Positions 6,115 through 12,193 of a stretch of 13,801 nucleotides of DNA are shown here, piece by piece. Within the stretch, counting starts at the first letter, position 1, and every line of letters starts with the position of its first letter. The notes beneath the pieces are model-generated. The model worked only from the letters and a program-made list of their open reading frames with translations. It was not told the DNA's origin and did not search any database. The stretch comes from Caulobacteraceae bacterium (GTDB taxonomy: Bacteria; Pseudomonadota; Alphaproteobacteria; Caulobacterales; Caulobacteraceae): the NCBI GenBank assembly GCA_947501315.1, contig CANMXH010000045.1, forward strand, positions 1-13,801. The letters are read 5' to 3'. The position numbers were made by a program, and so were the translations under genes.

Positions 6115-7728
6115 TCAGCTCTTGATGGAAGCCGGTCGGCGCAGGAAGGCAGGGATATCACCCTCGCCGAATGGACGTCCGTTCGAGTGTTTGGGCTCAG
6201 CTCCCGCGCGGTCGCCTCGACGGTCTGACTGCCGCAGATGAGTCTCCTGCACCGGCCGATCCGGGGAGGGAGCTGCCCGGGTCGGGGCCACTGCTGCGTC
6301 GGGTACCGCGGTCCGGATTTCGACGCTCTCGGTTGCTCCCTCTGCGATTGGCCGGGAGCCGCGGCGACTGCGGGTCCGGCGCGGCCTTGCGGGATCAGAT
6401 GCCGGCGTATCCGTGGTGGACGCCTCAATTGCGGCTGCCTTTATCGTCGGGTCGCCGGTTGGGACCGGAGCGAGGCCTTCCGGTGCCACGGCGGGATCCT
6501 GAAGTGTTGCCCCGGAACCCTTGCTTCGCCCGCCGGGCGCGGCCCGCTCGGGTCGATCCGCATCCCGACGCGGCTGTATCTTGCCGGGCGAGAAGTCCAG
6601 GCCGTCGAGAACCAGTTCTTCGGGGTCCATCTTGATCAGCTTCAGGACCTTGTCCAGCGACCGGTCGTCCGCCGGAGTCACGATCATGAAGGTCTGGCCC
6701 AGCTTGCCCGCACGACCCGTACGGCCGATCCGGTGTACATAGTCATCGGCGTGGTGGGACACATCATAGTTGAAGACGTGGCTGACGTCCGGGATGTCGA
6801 GCCCCCGCGCAGCGACGTCCGAGGCCACCAGCAGCTTCAGTTCGCCGGAGCGAAAGGCGGCCAGGGTCTTCATGCGCAGCGACTGGTCGAGGTCGCCGTG
6901 GATCGGCGCGGCGTCGAAGCCGTGCTGCTTCAGCGACTTGGCGACGACGTCGACCTCGGTCTTGCGATTACAGAAGACGATACCGTTGCGCACATCCGCA
7001 CGGCCGATCAGGGCTCGCAGGGCAGCCCGTTTGGCCTTGGGGTCGCTGGTCGGGATGCGGACCAGATACTGGGTGATGGTGTCGGCGGTCTGGGCCGGGC
7101 GCGAGGCCTCCAGCCGCGTCGGGTCCTTGAGAAACTGGGTCGTCAGCCGGGTGATTTCGGGCGGCATCGTCGCGGAAAAGAACAGCGTCTGGCGGCGTGG
7201 CGGCGTCAGTTTGAAAATGCGCTCGATATCGGGGATGAAGCCCATGTCGAGCATGCGGTCGGCTTCGTCGATGACCATGATCTCGACGCCGTTGAGCATG
7301 ACCTTGCCGCGCTCGAACAGATCCAGAAGCCTGCCAGGAGTCGCGATCAGGACGTCGACGCCCTTGTTCAGCAGTGTCACCTGGTCGCCCATCGACACAC
7401 CACCGATCAGCAGGGCCCAGCTGAGCTTGGTACCCTTGGCGTATTTCTCGAAGGACGAGGCGACCTGGTCCGCCAATTCCCGGGTCGGGGCGAGAACGAG
7501 GGCGCGTGGCATACGCGCCTTGGCGCGGCCCGAGGAGAGCCGGTCGATCATCGGCAGGGTGAAGGCGGCTGTCTTGCCCGTACCGGTCTGGGCGATGCCG
7601 AGAACGTCGCGCCCGGCAAGGGCGACCGGGATAGCAGAGGCCTGGATGGGGGTGGCGGTTGTATAGCCGGTGTCAGCGACGGCCTTGAGAGTCGTGGCCG
7701 AGAGGCCGAGCTGGGAAAATTCAGTCAT
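6115..7728 (-). CDS. DEAD-box RNA helicase, RhlE-like, with long basic tail
   Basis: This 537-residue ATP-dependent RNA helicase has all motifs in order: the Q-motif region FSQLGLS...TPIQ (4-29), motif I AQTGTGKT (46-53), Ia PTRELADQ (81-88), Ib TPGR (130-133), II DEAD (154-157), III SAT (185-187), IV IVFCNRKTEVD (250-260), V ASDVAARGLDIP (302-313) and VI HRIGRTGR (332-339). From about 380 onward there is a 155-residue low-complexity tail rich in Ala, Pro, Arg and Asp, with a basic patch PRRTRSRRGSR, ending in GDIPAFLRRPA, a short end motif I recall from other alphaproteobacterial helicases. The core resembles RhlE, involved in ribosome maturation and RNA turnover and often cold-induced. AAGGA precedes the ATG closely. 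A strong promoter gives a leader of about 115 bases. Confidence 0.93.
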   Translation of the reverse strand: MTEFSQLGLSATTLKAVADTGYTTATPIQASAIPVALAGRDVLGIAQTGTGKTAAFTLPMIDRLSSGRAKARMPRALVLAPTRELADQVASSFEKYAKGTKLSWALLIGGVSMGDQVTLLNKGVDVLIATPGRLLDLFERGKVMLNGVEIMVIDEADRMLDMGFIPDIERIFKLTPPRRQTLFFSATMPPEITRLTTQFLKDPTRLEASRPAQTADTITQYLVRIPTSDPKAKRAALRALIGRADVRNGIVFCNRKTEVDVVAKSLKQHGFDAAPIHGDLDQSLRMKTLAAFRSGELKLLVASDVAARGLDIPDVSHVFNYDVSHHADDYVHRIGRTGRAGKLGQTFMIVTPADDRSLDKVLKLIKMDPEELVLDGLDFSPGKIQPRRDADRPERAAPGGRSKGSGATLQDPAVAPEGLAPVPTGDPTIKAAAIEASTTDTPASDPARPRRTRSRRGSRPIAEGATESVEIRTAVPDAAVAPTRAAPSPDRPVQETHLRQSDRRGDRAGAEPKHSNGRPFGEGDIPAFLRRPASIKS

Positions 7729-7736
7729 GGGTCCTT

Positions 7737-7757
7737 GGGACGGGTAAGGGACGTCCC
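7737..7757 (-). promoter_or_regulatory. Hairpin in the helicase mRNA leader, next to the ribosome site
   Basis: Arms GGGACG (7737-7742) and CGTCCC (7752-7757) are perfectly complementary around a 9-base loop. On the helicase mRNA the stem ends directly before the AAGGA ribosome site. The right arm is also part of a 10-base palindrome GGGACGTCCC (7748-7757). It could modulate translation or mRNA decay; function is inferred. Confidence 0.35.
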
Positions 7758-7850
7758 GCGCATCGGGCCGTCGTGCTGTGTCGCGGAACCGCCCTGTCTC
7801 TGGGCGAGCGGGCGGCGCGGAATCGCCAGTCCTGTCCCGAACGTGCCCCG

Positions 7851-7878
7851 CGTATAGAAGTCCCTACGTCAGAGTCAA
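7851..7878 (-). promoter_or_regulatory. Sigma-70-type promoter of the helicase gene with GANTC in the -35
   Basis: On the minus strand: -35 TTGACT (7878-7873), 16-base spacer, -10 TATACG (7856-7851). Transcription would begin near 7844, giving a leader of about 115 bases before the helicase ATG. The GAGTC at 7872-7876 (GACTC on the other strand) fits GANTC, the target of CcrM methylation, and overlaps the -35. This is the arrangement known for GcrA-dependent promoters in Caulobacter. Confidence 0.65.
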
Positions 7879-7914
7879 CTATTCGCATGCACGACCTTGG
7901 GGGCTTGGCTTTTC

Positions 7915-7929
7915 CTAACCAATTGTTAA
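7915..7929 (+). promoter_or_regulatory. Candidate CtrA box upstream of the secreted protein gene
   Basis: CTAA, seven bases, TTAA: one mismatch from TTAA-N7-TTAA, with the extra consensus C after the first half (CTAAC). It ends 36 bases before the ATG at 7966, in an AT-rich patch within a GC-rich region. It also lies upstream of the divergent helicase promoter (-35 at 7873-7878), so it could affect either gene. Confidence 0.42.
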
Positions 7930-7965
7930 TAGTTTTTCCAGGGAAGGGCCGAAGAGGGGGCTGGA

Positions 7966-8328
7966 ATGCTGCGAACGCTTGCCGTCGCGACACTGACCGT
8001 CGCATGTCTGGTCGCGAGTCCGGGCCGGACCGAAATGAGTTCCGTTTTCGGCAACACTGTTGTGTCGCGTTACCCCGATGGCGGCTGGGTCAGGCACTGG
8101 TTCAATCCAGACGGCTCCTATGCAGCCCAGTTTTCGGATGGTCGTCGGCTGGCGGCGCGGTGGTCCGTCGCCGGCGAGCAGATCTGCCTGAGCAATATGC
8201 GTCCCAATATGTTGGTCCCGCGGTTCTGTACCCGGATGGTCGAGGCAGAGGTCGGCGAGACCTGGCAATCCCGCGATCCGCTGGGTCGCCGGGTCCAGAA
8301 CGTCCTGGTCGCGGGCCGGAACCCCTGA
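7966..8328 (+). CDS. Small secreted protein of unknown function
   Basis: I can give this 120-residue protein no function. It starts with a Sec-type signal (MLRTLAVATLTVACLVAS, cleavage probably between residues 18 and 23). The mature part of about 98 residues is rich in short strand-like repeats around glycine turns: GNTVVSRYPDGGWVRHW, then FNPDGSYAAQFSDGR, RWSVAGEQICL and a C-terminal FCTRM block. The two mature cysteines, 74 and 88, could form a disulfide in the periplasm. The pattern PDG...NPDGSY...ARW...ICL recalls unnamed small secreted proteins of Caulobacterales (from memory, unverified). A strong ribosome site, GAGGGGG, precedes the ATG by five bases. Third codon positions are G/C-rich. 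The CtrA-like site just upstream suggests cell-cycle control. Confidence 0.75.
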   Translation: MLRTLAVATLTVACLVASPGRTEMSSVFGNTVVSRYPDGGWVRHWFNPDGSYAAQFSDGRRLAARWSVAGEQICLSNMRPNMLVPRFCTRMVEAEVGETWQSRDPLGRRVQNVLVAGRNP

Positions 8329-8390
8329 GGGGCAATACCCCCATCCGTCGCGCGCTGTCGCCGAACACTTTGGGCGACCACAGGGATGGC

Positions 8391-8564
8391 TTGCTGATCC
8401 TTTATGAGGCCCGACCGCAGACGATGGCTGCCGCGGGCTTGCTGGATGAACTGAAGACGTAAGGCTGCACCTTCACCTGGATCACGGCGGTGCCGGATGG
8501 AGGCGAACAGGCACTGGTGGCGAAGGACGCGGTGCTGACGCGGCGATCAGCCGTGCCGGATGAC
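8391..8564 (+). pseudogene. Probable decayed reading frame between the secreted protein and tRNA-Asp
   Basis: One frame reads like protein on both sides of a TAA at 8460-8462: LLILYEARPQTMAAAGLLDE before it and CTFTWITAVPDGGEQALVAK after it. Third positions are largely G or C throughout and the two halves join smoothly. No start codon with a ribosome site is evident, and the frame runs on into the tRNA without its own stop. I read this as a remnant of a small gene cut by a nonsense change. I do not recognise the family. It could also be chance coding-like sequence in GC-rich DNA. Confidence 0.3.
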
Positions 8565-8576
8565 CCCCGGCGGGGC

Positions 8577-8616
8577 CGCGCCATTCCCTGTTTTCGATTT
8601 CAAAGGGAATGGCGCG
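8577..8616. repeat. Perfect 13-bp inverted repeat overlapping the tRNA-Asp 3' end
   Basis: The arms are CGCGCCATTCCCT (8577-8589) and AGGGAATGGCGCG (8604-8616), with a 14-base loop (8590-8603). The right arm contains the last seven bases of the tRNA gene (CCA, discriminator base and three acceptor bases) on the minus strand. There is no T-tract on either side, so it is not a standard intrinsic terminator, though it could stop or slow transcription or guide 3' processing of the tRNA. Confidence 0.8.
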
Positions 8617-8686
8617 AGTGACGGGGCTCGAACCCGCGACCTCCGGCGTGACAGGCCGGCACTCTAACCAACTGAGCTACACCCGC
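8610..8686 (-). tRNA. tRNA-Asp (anticodon GTC)
   Basis: The 77-base gene folds as a cloverleaf. The acceptor stem pairs GCGGGTG with CACTCGC (one G-U pair). The D-arm reads AGCTCAGTTGGTTAGAGT. The anticodon stem is CCGGC/GCCGG around the loop CTGTCAC with anticodon GTC. The T-arm is GCGGGTTCGAGCCCCGT. The discriminator base is G and the CCA end is encoded. Both the anticodon and the G discriminator agree with aspartate. A promoter lies about 40 bases upstream on the minus strand. The 3' end is embedded in an inverted repeat. Confidence 0.97.
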
Positions 8687-8727
8687 GTATTCCCGACGCG
8701 AGGCAGTGCTCTGCGGCGAGGGGCGTC

Positions 8728-8756
8728 GTTTAGGCGGGCGCGGCTTCCACTGTCAA
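8728..8756 (-). promoter_or_regulatory. Probable promoter of tRNA-Asp
   Basis: On the minus strand a perfect -35 TTGACA (8756-8751) is followed after 17 bases by CTAAAC (8733-8728), which resembles the Caulobacter-type -10 (GCTANAWC) more than TATAAT. The tRNA 5' end lies 41 bases further. It sits just after the stop of the AbgT-family gene, so the tRNA need not depend on read-through. Confidence 0.55.
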
Positions 8757-8780
8757 GCGCGGGAATGACAGTTTGTCAGT

Positions 8781-10343
8781 TCAGGGTGCCGGGGTCGCCA
8801 CTGGGGCGGTCTGGATCGGCGGCGGCTCATAATGGACGCCGACGCCCGGTCCCAGCGGCAGGTCCAGCGCGACCCAGGCTCCCACCATAGTCAGGCCCGC
8901 GATCAGGAAGACACCCGCATAGGGCAGCATGGTCGAAAGCAACGACCCGAGACCGAAGCGCGGATCCCATCGCTGGGCGAAGGTCAGTATCAGGGGGAAG
9001 TAGCTCATCAGCGGGGTGGCGATGTTGGTCACCGAATCGCCCATCCGATAGGCCGCGGTCGTCATCTCCGGGCTAATGCCCAGAAGCATGAACATCGGCA
9101 CGACGATGGGCGCCAGCGCCGACCACTTGGCCGAGGCTGAGCCGATGAAGAGGTCGAAAAAGCAGGACACCAGCACGACCGCGACCAGCAGGGCCGGCGT
9201 CGGCATGGCCACGCCCTTCAGATACTCCGCCCCGCTGACCGCCAGGATCGGCCCCAGGCCCGACCAGTTGAACATGGCCACGAAATGGGCTGCGAAGAAG
9301 GCCAGCACGATATAGGGGGCCATCTGGGCGATGCCATCGCGCATCATGACGACCAGGTCGCGATGGCTTGTTACCGTGCCGGCACCGACCCCATAGGCGG
9401 CGCCTGCCAGAAAGAACAGGATGGCGAAGAAAGCGACCAGGGACTGGTAGAGCGGGTTCAACCGCGTGTTGGCGCCGGCTTCCGTGTCGATGAAGGGCGA
9501 GCCCGGGATCAGCAGAATCAAGGTCCAGAGCGCGACCATGCCCAGGAGGGTCAAGCCAGCAAAGCCCAAGCCGCGCTTCTCTGCCGGTGTCAGCGGCACT
9601 TTTTCGTCGGCCTTTGGTCCTTCGATCTCGATGGGTGACCGCTTCTTCAGGCGCGGCTCGATCACGGCGTCGGTCAGGAACCATATGATCGGGGTGAAGA
9701 CGACCACCATGCCGATGGAAAAGAACCAGTTTCCGGCAATTGTCACGCTATAGGTCGGATCAATCAGGCGCGCGGCCGGCTCTGTAATGCCCAGGATCAG
9801 GGCATCGGATGCACCCGGGAACAGATTGCCCGCAAATCCGCCGGATACTGCCGCAAAGCCTGCTGCCAGTCCGGCGAGAGGATGACGGCCCGCCGCCGCG
9901 AAGATCACGGCTGCCAGGGGAATGACCACGACGTAGGACGCATCCGAGGCGTGGTGCGACACCATGCCGGTCACGGCCACGACCGGTGTCAGAATGAAGC
10001 GCGGCGCATTCAGCAGCATGCCCCGGAACGCCGTTGTGAACAGTCCTGCCCGCTCAGCGATCGCTGCGCCATAGACTACGGTCAGCACGATCCCGAGGGG
10101 CGGAAATGCCGCCAGGGTCTTCGGCATCTCGATGAACAGCTTTTCCAGATTCTCTGGTGCCAAAAGGCTTTTTGCCTGGAGCAGATCACCAGTAACCGGA
10201 TTGACGCTTTGCCAGCCAAGGCCTGCGCCAACCAAGCTCAGGACGATAAGAGCCAGTATGAACCAGAGAAAAAGGAAGACGGGATCCGGCAGCCTGTTGC
10301 CGATGCGTTCGATGCCATTCAGCACCCGGCTTCCGATGGTCAT
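8781..10343 (-). CDS. AbgT-family transporter (p-aminobenzoyl-glutamate type)
   Basis: This 520-residue inner-membrane protein of the AbgT family is close in length to E. coli AbgT and Neisseria MtrF. It shows many hydrophobic segments and family-typical blocks: the N-terminal RIGNRLPDPVFLFLW, the loop SHHASDASYVVVIPLAA, GGFAGNLFPGASDALILGITE, and near the C-terminus SASAKWSALAPIVVP followed by GISPEMTTAAYRMGDSVTNI, carrying the conserved Trp, Pro, Arg and Asp of the transport core. Members either take up p-aminobenzoyl-glutamate, a folate breakdown product, or export sulfonamides; sequence alone does not separate these. I chose the ATG at 10343 (GGGAA seven bases before it) over a TTG at 10406 without a ribosome site. 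The last 15 residues are a proline- and alanine-rich tail. No pABA-glutamate hydrolase genes (abgA/abgB) are beside it. Confidence 0.92.
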   Translation of the reverse strand: MTIGSRVLNGIERIGNRLPDPVFLFLWFILALIVLSLVGAGLGWQSVNPVTGDLLQAKSLLAPENLEKLFIEMPKTLAAFPPLGIVLTVVYGAAIAERAGLFTTAFRGMLLNAPRFILTPVVAVTGMVSHHASDASYVVVIPLAAVIFAAAGRHPLAGLAAGFAAVSGGFAGNLFPGASDALILGITEPAARLIDPTYSVTIAGNWFFSIGMVVVFTPIIWFLTDAVIEPRLKKRSPIEIEGPKADEKVPLTPAEKRGLGFAGLTLLGMVALWTLILLIPGSPFIDTEAGANTRLNPLYQSLVAFFAILFFLAGAAYGVGAGTVTSHRDLVVMMRDGIAQMAPYIVLAFFAAHFVAMFNWSGLGPILAVSGAEYLKGVAMPTPALLVAVVLVSCFFDLFIGSASAKWSALAPIVVPMFMLLGISPEMTTAAYRMGDSVTNIATPLMSYFPLILTFAQRWDPRFGLGSLLSTMLPYAGVFLIAGLTMVGAWVALDLPLGPGVGVHYEPPPIQTAPVATPAP

Positions 10344-10453
10344 GTGTTGTTCCCGGGCAGCGTTCAGATCAATGGGCAATAGGCTAAAGCGGCGCGCGCG
10401 AGGCAAGGCGGCGGGCCTGCGACATGCTGTCCCGAGCTCTGCGAACCATTCTC

Positions 10454-10469
10454 AAGAAAAACCTTTCTT
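10454..10469. repeat. Short inverted repeat upstream of the nuo promoter
   Basis: AAGAAA, loop AACC, TTTCTT, in the 211-base divergent region between the AbgT-family gene and nuoA. It ends 9 bases before the nuo -35. It may be a regulator site or chance; no known operator is recognised. Apart from this and the promoter, I see no other structure in the divergent region. Confidence 0.3.
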
Positions 10470-10478
10470 CGCATGGGT

Positions 10479-10507
10479 TTGAACGGGCGCGGTTCCAAGG
10501 CTAGAAA
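10479..10507 (+). promoter_or_regulatory. Promoter of the nuo operon
   Basis: -35 TTGAAC (10479-10484), 17-base spacer, -10 TAGAAA (10502-10507). With its flanks the -10 reads GCTAGAAA, a seven-of-eight match to GCTANAWC, and the spacing agrees with the published Caulobacter housekeeping pattern. Transcription would start near 10514, about 40 bases before nuoA. Confidence 0.65.
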
Positions 10508-10554
10508 GCGCCGAATCCGCTCCTCCCTCTGACGGCGGACAAGGTCCCTTCCGG

Positions 10555-10932
10555 ATGAATGCATTCCTGCTCGAATATTTGCCGATCGTGATTTTTCTCG
10601 GGATCGCGGCGGTTCTCGGCCTCGGCTTCATGCTCGCAGCCTGGGTTCTGGCCCCGAAGAACCCGGACAGCGAGAAGCTGTCGGCCTATGAGTGCGGCTT
10701 CAACGCCTTCGACGACGCGCGCATGAAGTTCGATGTGCGCTTCTATCTGGTCTCCATCCTTTTCATCATCTTCGACCTGGAAGTGGCCTTCCTGTTTCCA
10801 TGGGCGGTGTCGATGTTTGACCTGTCGCAGGCGGGTATGGTGTTCGCCTTCTGGTCGATGATGGTCTTCCTCGGCGTGCTCACTGTCGGCTTCATCTACG
10901 AATGGAAGAAGGGCGCGCTCGAATGGGAGTGA
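10555..10932 (+). CDS. nuoA: NADH-quinone oxidoreductase subunit A (NuoA)
   Basis: This 125-residue membrane subunit of respiratory complex I has three transmembrane helices (about 9-31, 63-85 and 94-115). The conserved loop has YECGF with Cys47 and the helix-2 motif FDLEVAFLFPWA, whose acidic residues Asp74 and Glu76 correspond to those important in E. coli NuoA. It lies at the junction of the hydrophilic and membrane arms, near the quinone tunnel. It is the first gene of the operon, about 40 bases after the predicted transcription start; the ribosome site is weak (AAGG, 10 bases away). The stop lies beyond the nuoB start, so the two overlap by 10 bases. Confidence 0.97.
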   Translation: MNAFLLEYLPIVIFLGIAAVLGLGFMLAAWVLAPKNPDSEKLSAYECGFNAFDDARMKFDVRFYLVSILFIIFDLEVAFLFPWAVSMFDLSQAGMVFAFWSMMVFLGVLTVGFIYEWKKGALEWE

Positions 10933-11573
10933 CGACCAATACCGGCCCGCTGATCGGCGTGGGCAACCAGGGTGCTTCGCCCGTGGGGCCCGCCTCTCCG
11001 CGTCTGGCCACCCCGATGAGCACGACAATGTTCAACACCGGGGCCCGATCGTCGGTGGAGGGATACGATCCCGCCATCCACGACAAATTCTTCGAGGCCG
11101 TGAATGCCGAGCTGGGCGAGCGCGGCTTTATCACAACCTCGCTGGACGACGTCATCAACTGGGCCCGAACCGGCTCTTTGATGTGGATGACGTTCGGTCT
11201 GGCCTGCTGCGCCGTGGAGATGATGCAGGCCTCGATGCCGCGCTTCGACATGGAGCGGTTCGGCATGGCCCCGCGTGCCAGTCCGCGTCAGTCGGACCTG
11301 ATGATCGTGGCCGGCACCCTGACCAACAAGATGGCCCCGGCCTTGCGCAAGGTCTACGACCAGATGCCGGATCCCCGCTACGTCCTGTCCATGGGAAGCT
11401 GCGCAAACGGCGGCGGGTACTACCACTACAGCTACAGCGTCGTGCGCGGCTGTGACCGGATCGTGCCGGTGGACGTATATGTTCCCGGCTGCCCGCCGAC
11501 AGCGGAGGCGCTTTTGTACGGGCTGCTGCAATTGCAGAAGAAGATCCGCCGGACCGGGACGATCGACCGATGA
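10923..11573 (+). CDS. nuoB: NADH-quinone oxidoreductase subunit B (NuoB)
   Basis: This 216-residue complex I subunit carries Fe-S cluster N2, the last cluster before quinone. The N2 ligands are the tandem pair Cys95-Cys96 in GLACCAVEM, Cys160 in GSCANGGG and Cys190 in VPGCPPTAEA. The first 45 residues or so are a glycine-, proline- and serine-rich extension of low conservation. I chose the ATG at 10923 because it overlaps nuoA by only 10 bases and has AAGGG upstream; an in-frame ATG at 10902 would add seven residues with no ribosome site. The family's ISP-like core starts around residue 65 (ERGFITTSLDDVINWARTGS). The stop overlaps nuoC as ATGA. Confidence 0.97.
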   Translation: MGVTTNTGPLIGVGNQGASPVGPASPRLATPMSTTMFNTGARSSVEGYDPAIHDKFFEAVNAELGERGFITTSLDDVINWARTGSLMWMTFGLACCAVEMMQASMPRFDMERFGMAPRASPRQSDLMIVAGTLTNKMAPALRKVYDQMPDPRYVLSMGSCANGGGYYHYSYSVVRGCDRIVPVDVYVPGCPPTAEALLYGLLQLQKKIRRTGTIDR

Positions 11574-12190
11574 ACGCGCTCGCCCGTATTGCGGAGATTG
11601 AAACTGCGCTGACGCCGCTCGGGACCGAGATGGTCGCGGTGCTGGGCGTCGAGGCCCAGGTTGCTTTCGGCGAGCTGACGCTGGTCGCCACGCGCGACAA
11701 CATCCTCGAGGTGCTGGCAGCACTGCGGGACCGGTTCGGTTTCCAGCAGCTGCTTGATCTCTGCGGTGTTGACTTCCCGGATCGTGAGGAGCGGTTCGAG
11801 GTCGTCTATCATCTGCTGTCCATGACCCGGAACGCGCGCGTTCGGGTCAAGCTGACCACGGATGAGGTCCAGCCCGTGCCCAGCGCGGTCGGGGTCTATC
11901 CTTGCGCCGACTGGTTCGAGCGCGAGGCTTTCGACATGTACGGCATGCTGTTCTCGGGTCACCCCGACCTGCGCCGGCTGCTGACCGACTATGGCTTCCA
12001 GGGGCATCCGCTCCGAAAGGACTTCCCGATGACCGGGTATGTCGAAGTGCGGTACGACGAGGAGCATAAGCGGGTTGTGTATGAACCCGTAAAACTGACC
12101 CAAGAGTTCCGGAACTTTGATTTCCTGTCGCCCTGGGAAGGCGCCGAATATCCGGCGACGACCCTGCCCGGCGACGAGAAGGCGGGATGA
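11570..12190 (+). CDS. nuoC: NADH-quinone oxidoreductase subunit C (NuoC)
   Basis: This 206-residue hydrophilic subunit (30-kDa family) sits in the connecting arm of complex I. The 30-kDa signature is complete: EREAFDMYGMLFSGHPDLRR at 117-136, followed by LLTDYGFQGHPLRKDFP and TGYVEVRYDEEHKRVVYEP. The protein is separate from NuoD, as in most alphaproteobacteria and mitochondria, unlike the fused NuoCD of E. coli. It starts inside the nuoB stop (ATGA). It ends three bases before the start of an unrelated membrane protein gene rather than directly before nuoD. Confidence 0.97.
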   Translation: MNALARIAEIETALTPLGTEMVAVLGVEAQVAFGELTLVATRDNILEVLAALRDRFGFQQLLDLCGVDFPDREERFEVVYHLLSMTRNARVRVKLTTDEVQPVPSAVGVYPCADWFEREAFDMYGMLFSGHPDLRRLLTDYGFQGHPLRKDFPMTGYVEVRYDEEHKRVVYEPVKLTQEFRNFDFLSPWEGAEYPATTLPGDEKAG

Positions 12191-12193
12191 TCC

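Noticed and set aside
6238..7857. 539-codon open frame on the plus strand opposite the helicase
   Set aside because: The minus-strand frame has every DEAD-box motif. The plus-strand product has no recognisable domain and is an artefact of GC-rich codon use.
8577..8616. Intrinsic terminator for tRNA-Asp or the secreted protein gene
   Set aside because: The stem is strong, but neither strand has a T-tract after it and it includes the mature tRNA 3' end, so I report it as an inverted repeat.
10343..10406. TTG start at 10406 for the AbgT-family transporter
   Set aside because: No ribosome site, and the extra 21 residues do not fit the family N-terminus; the ATG at 10343 does.
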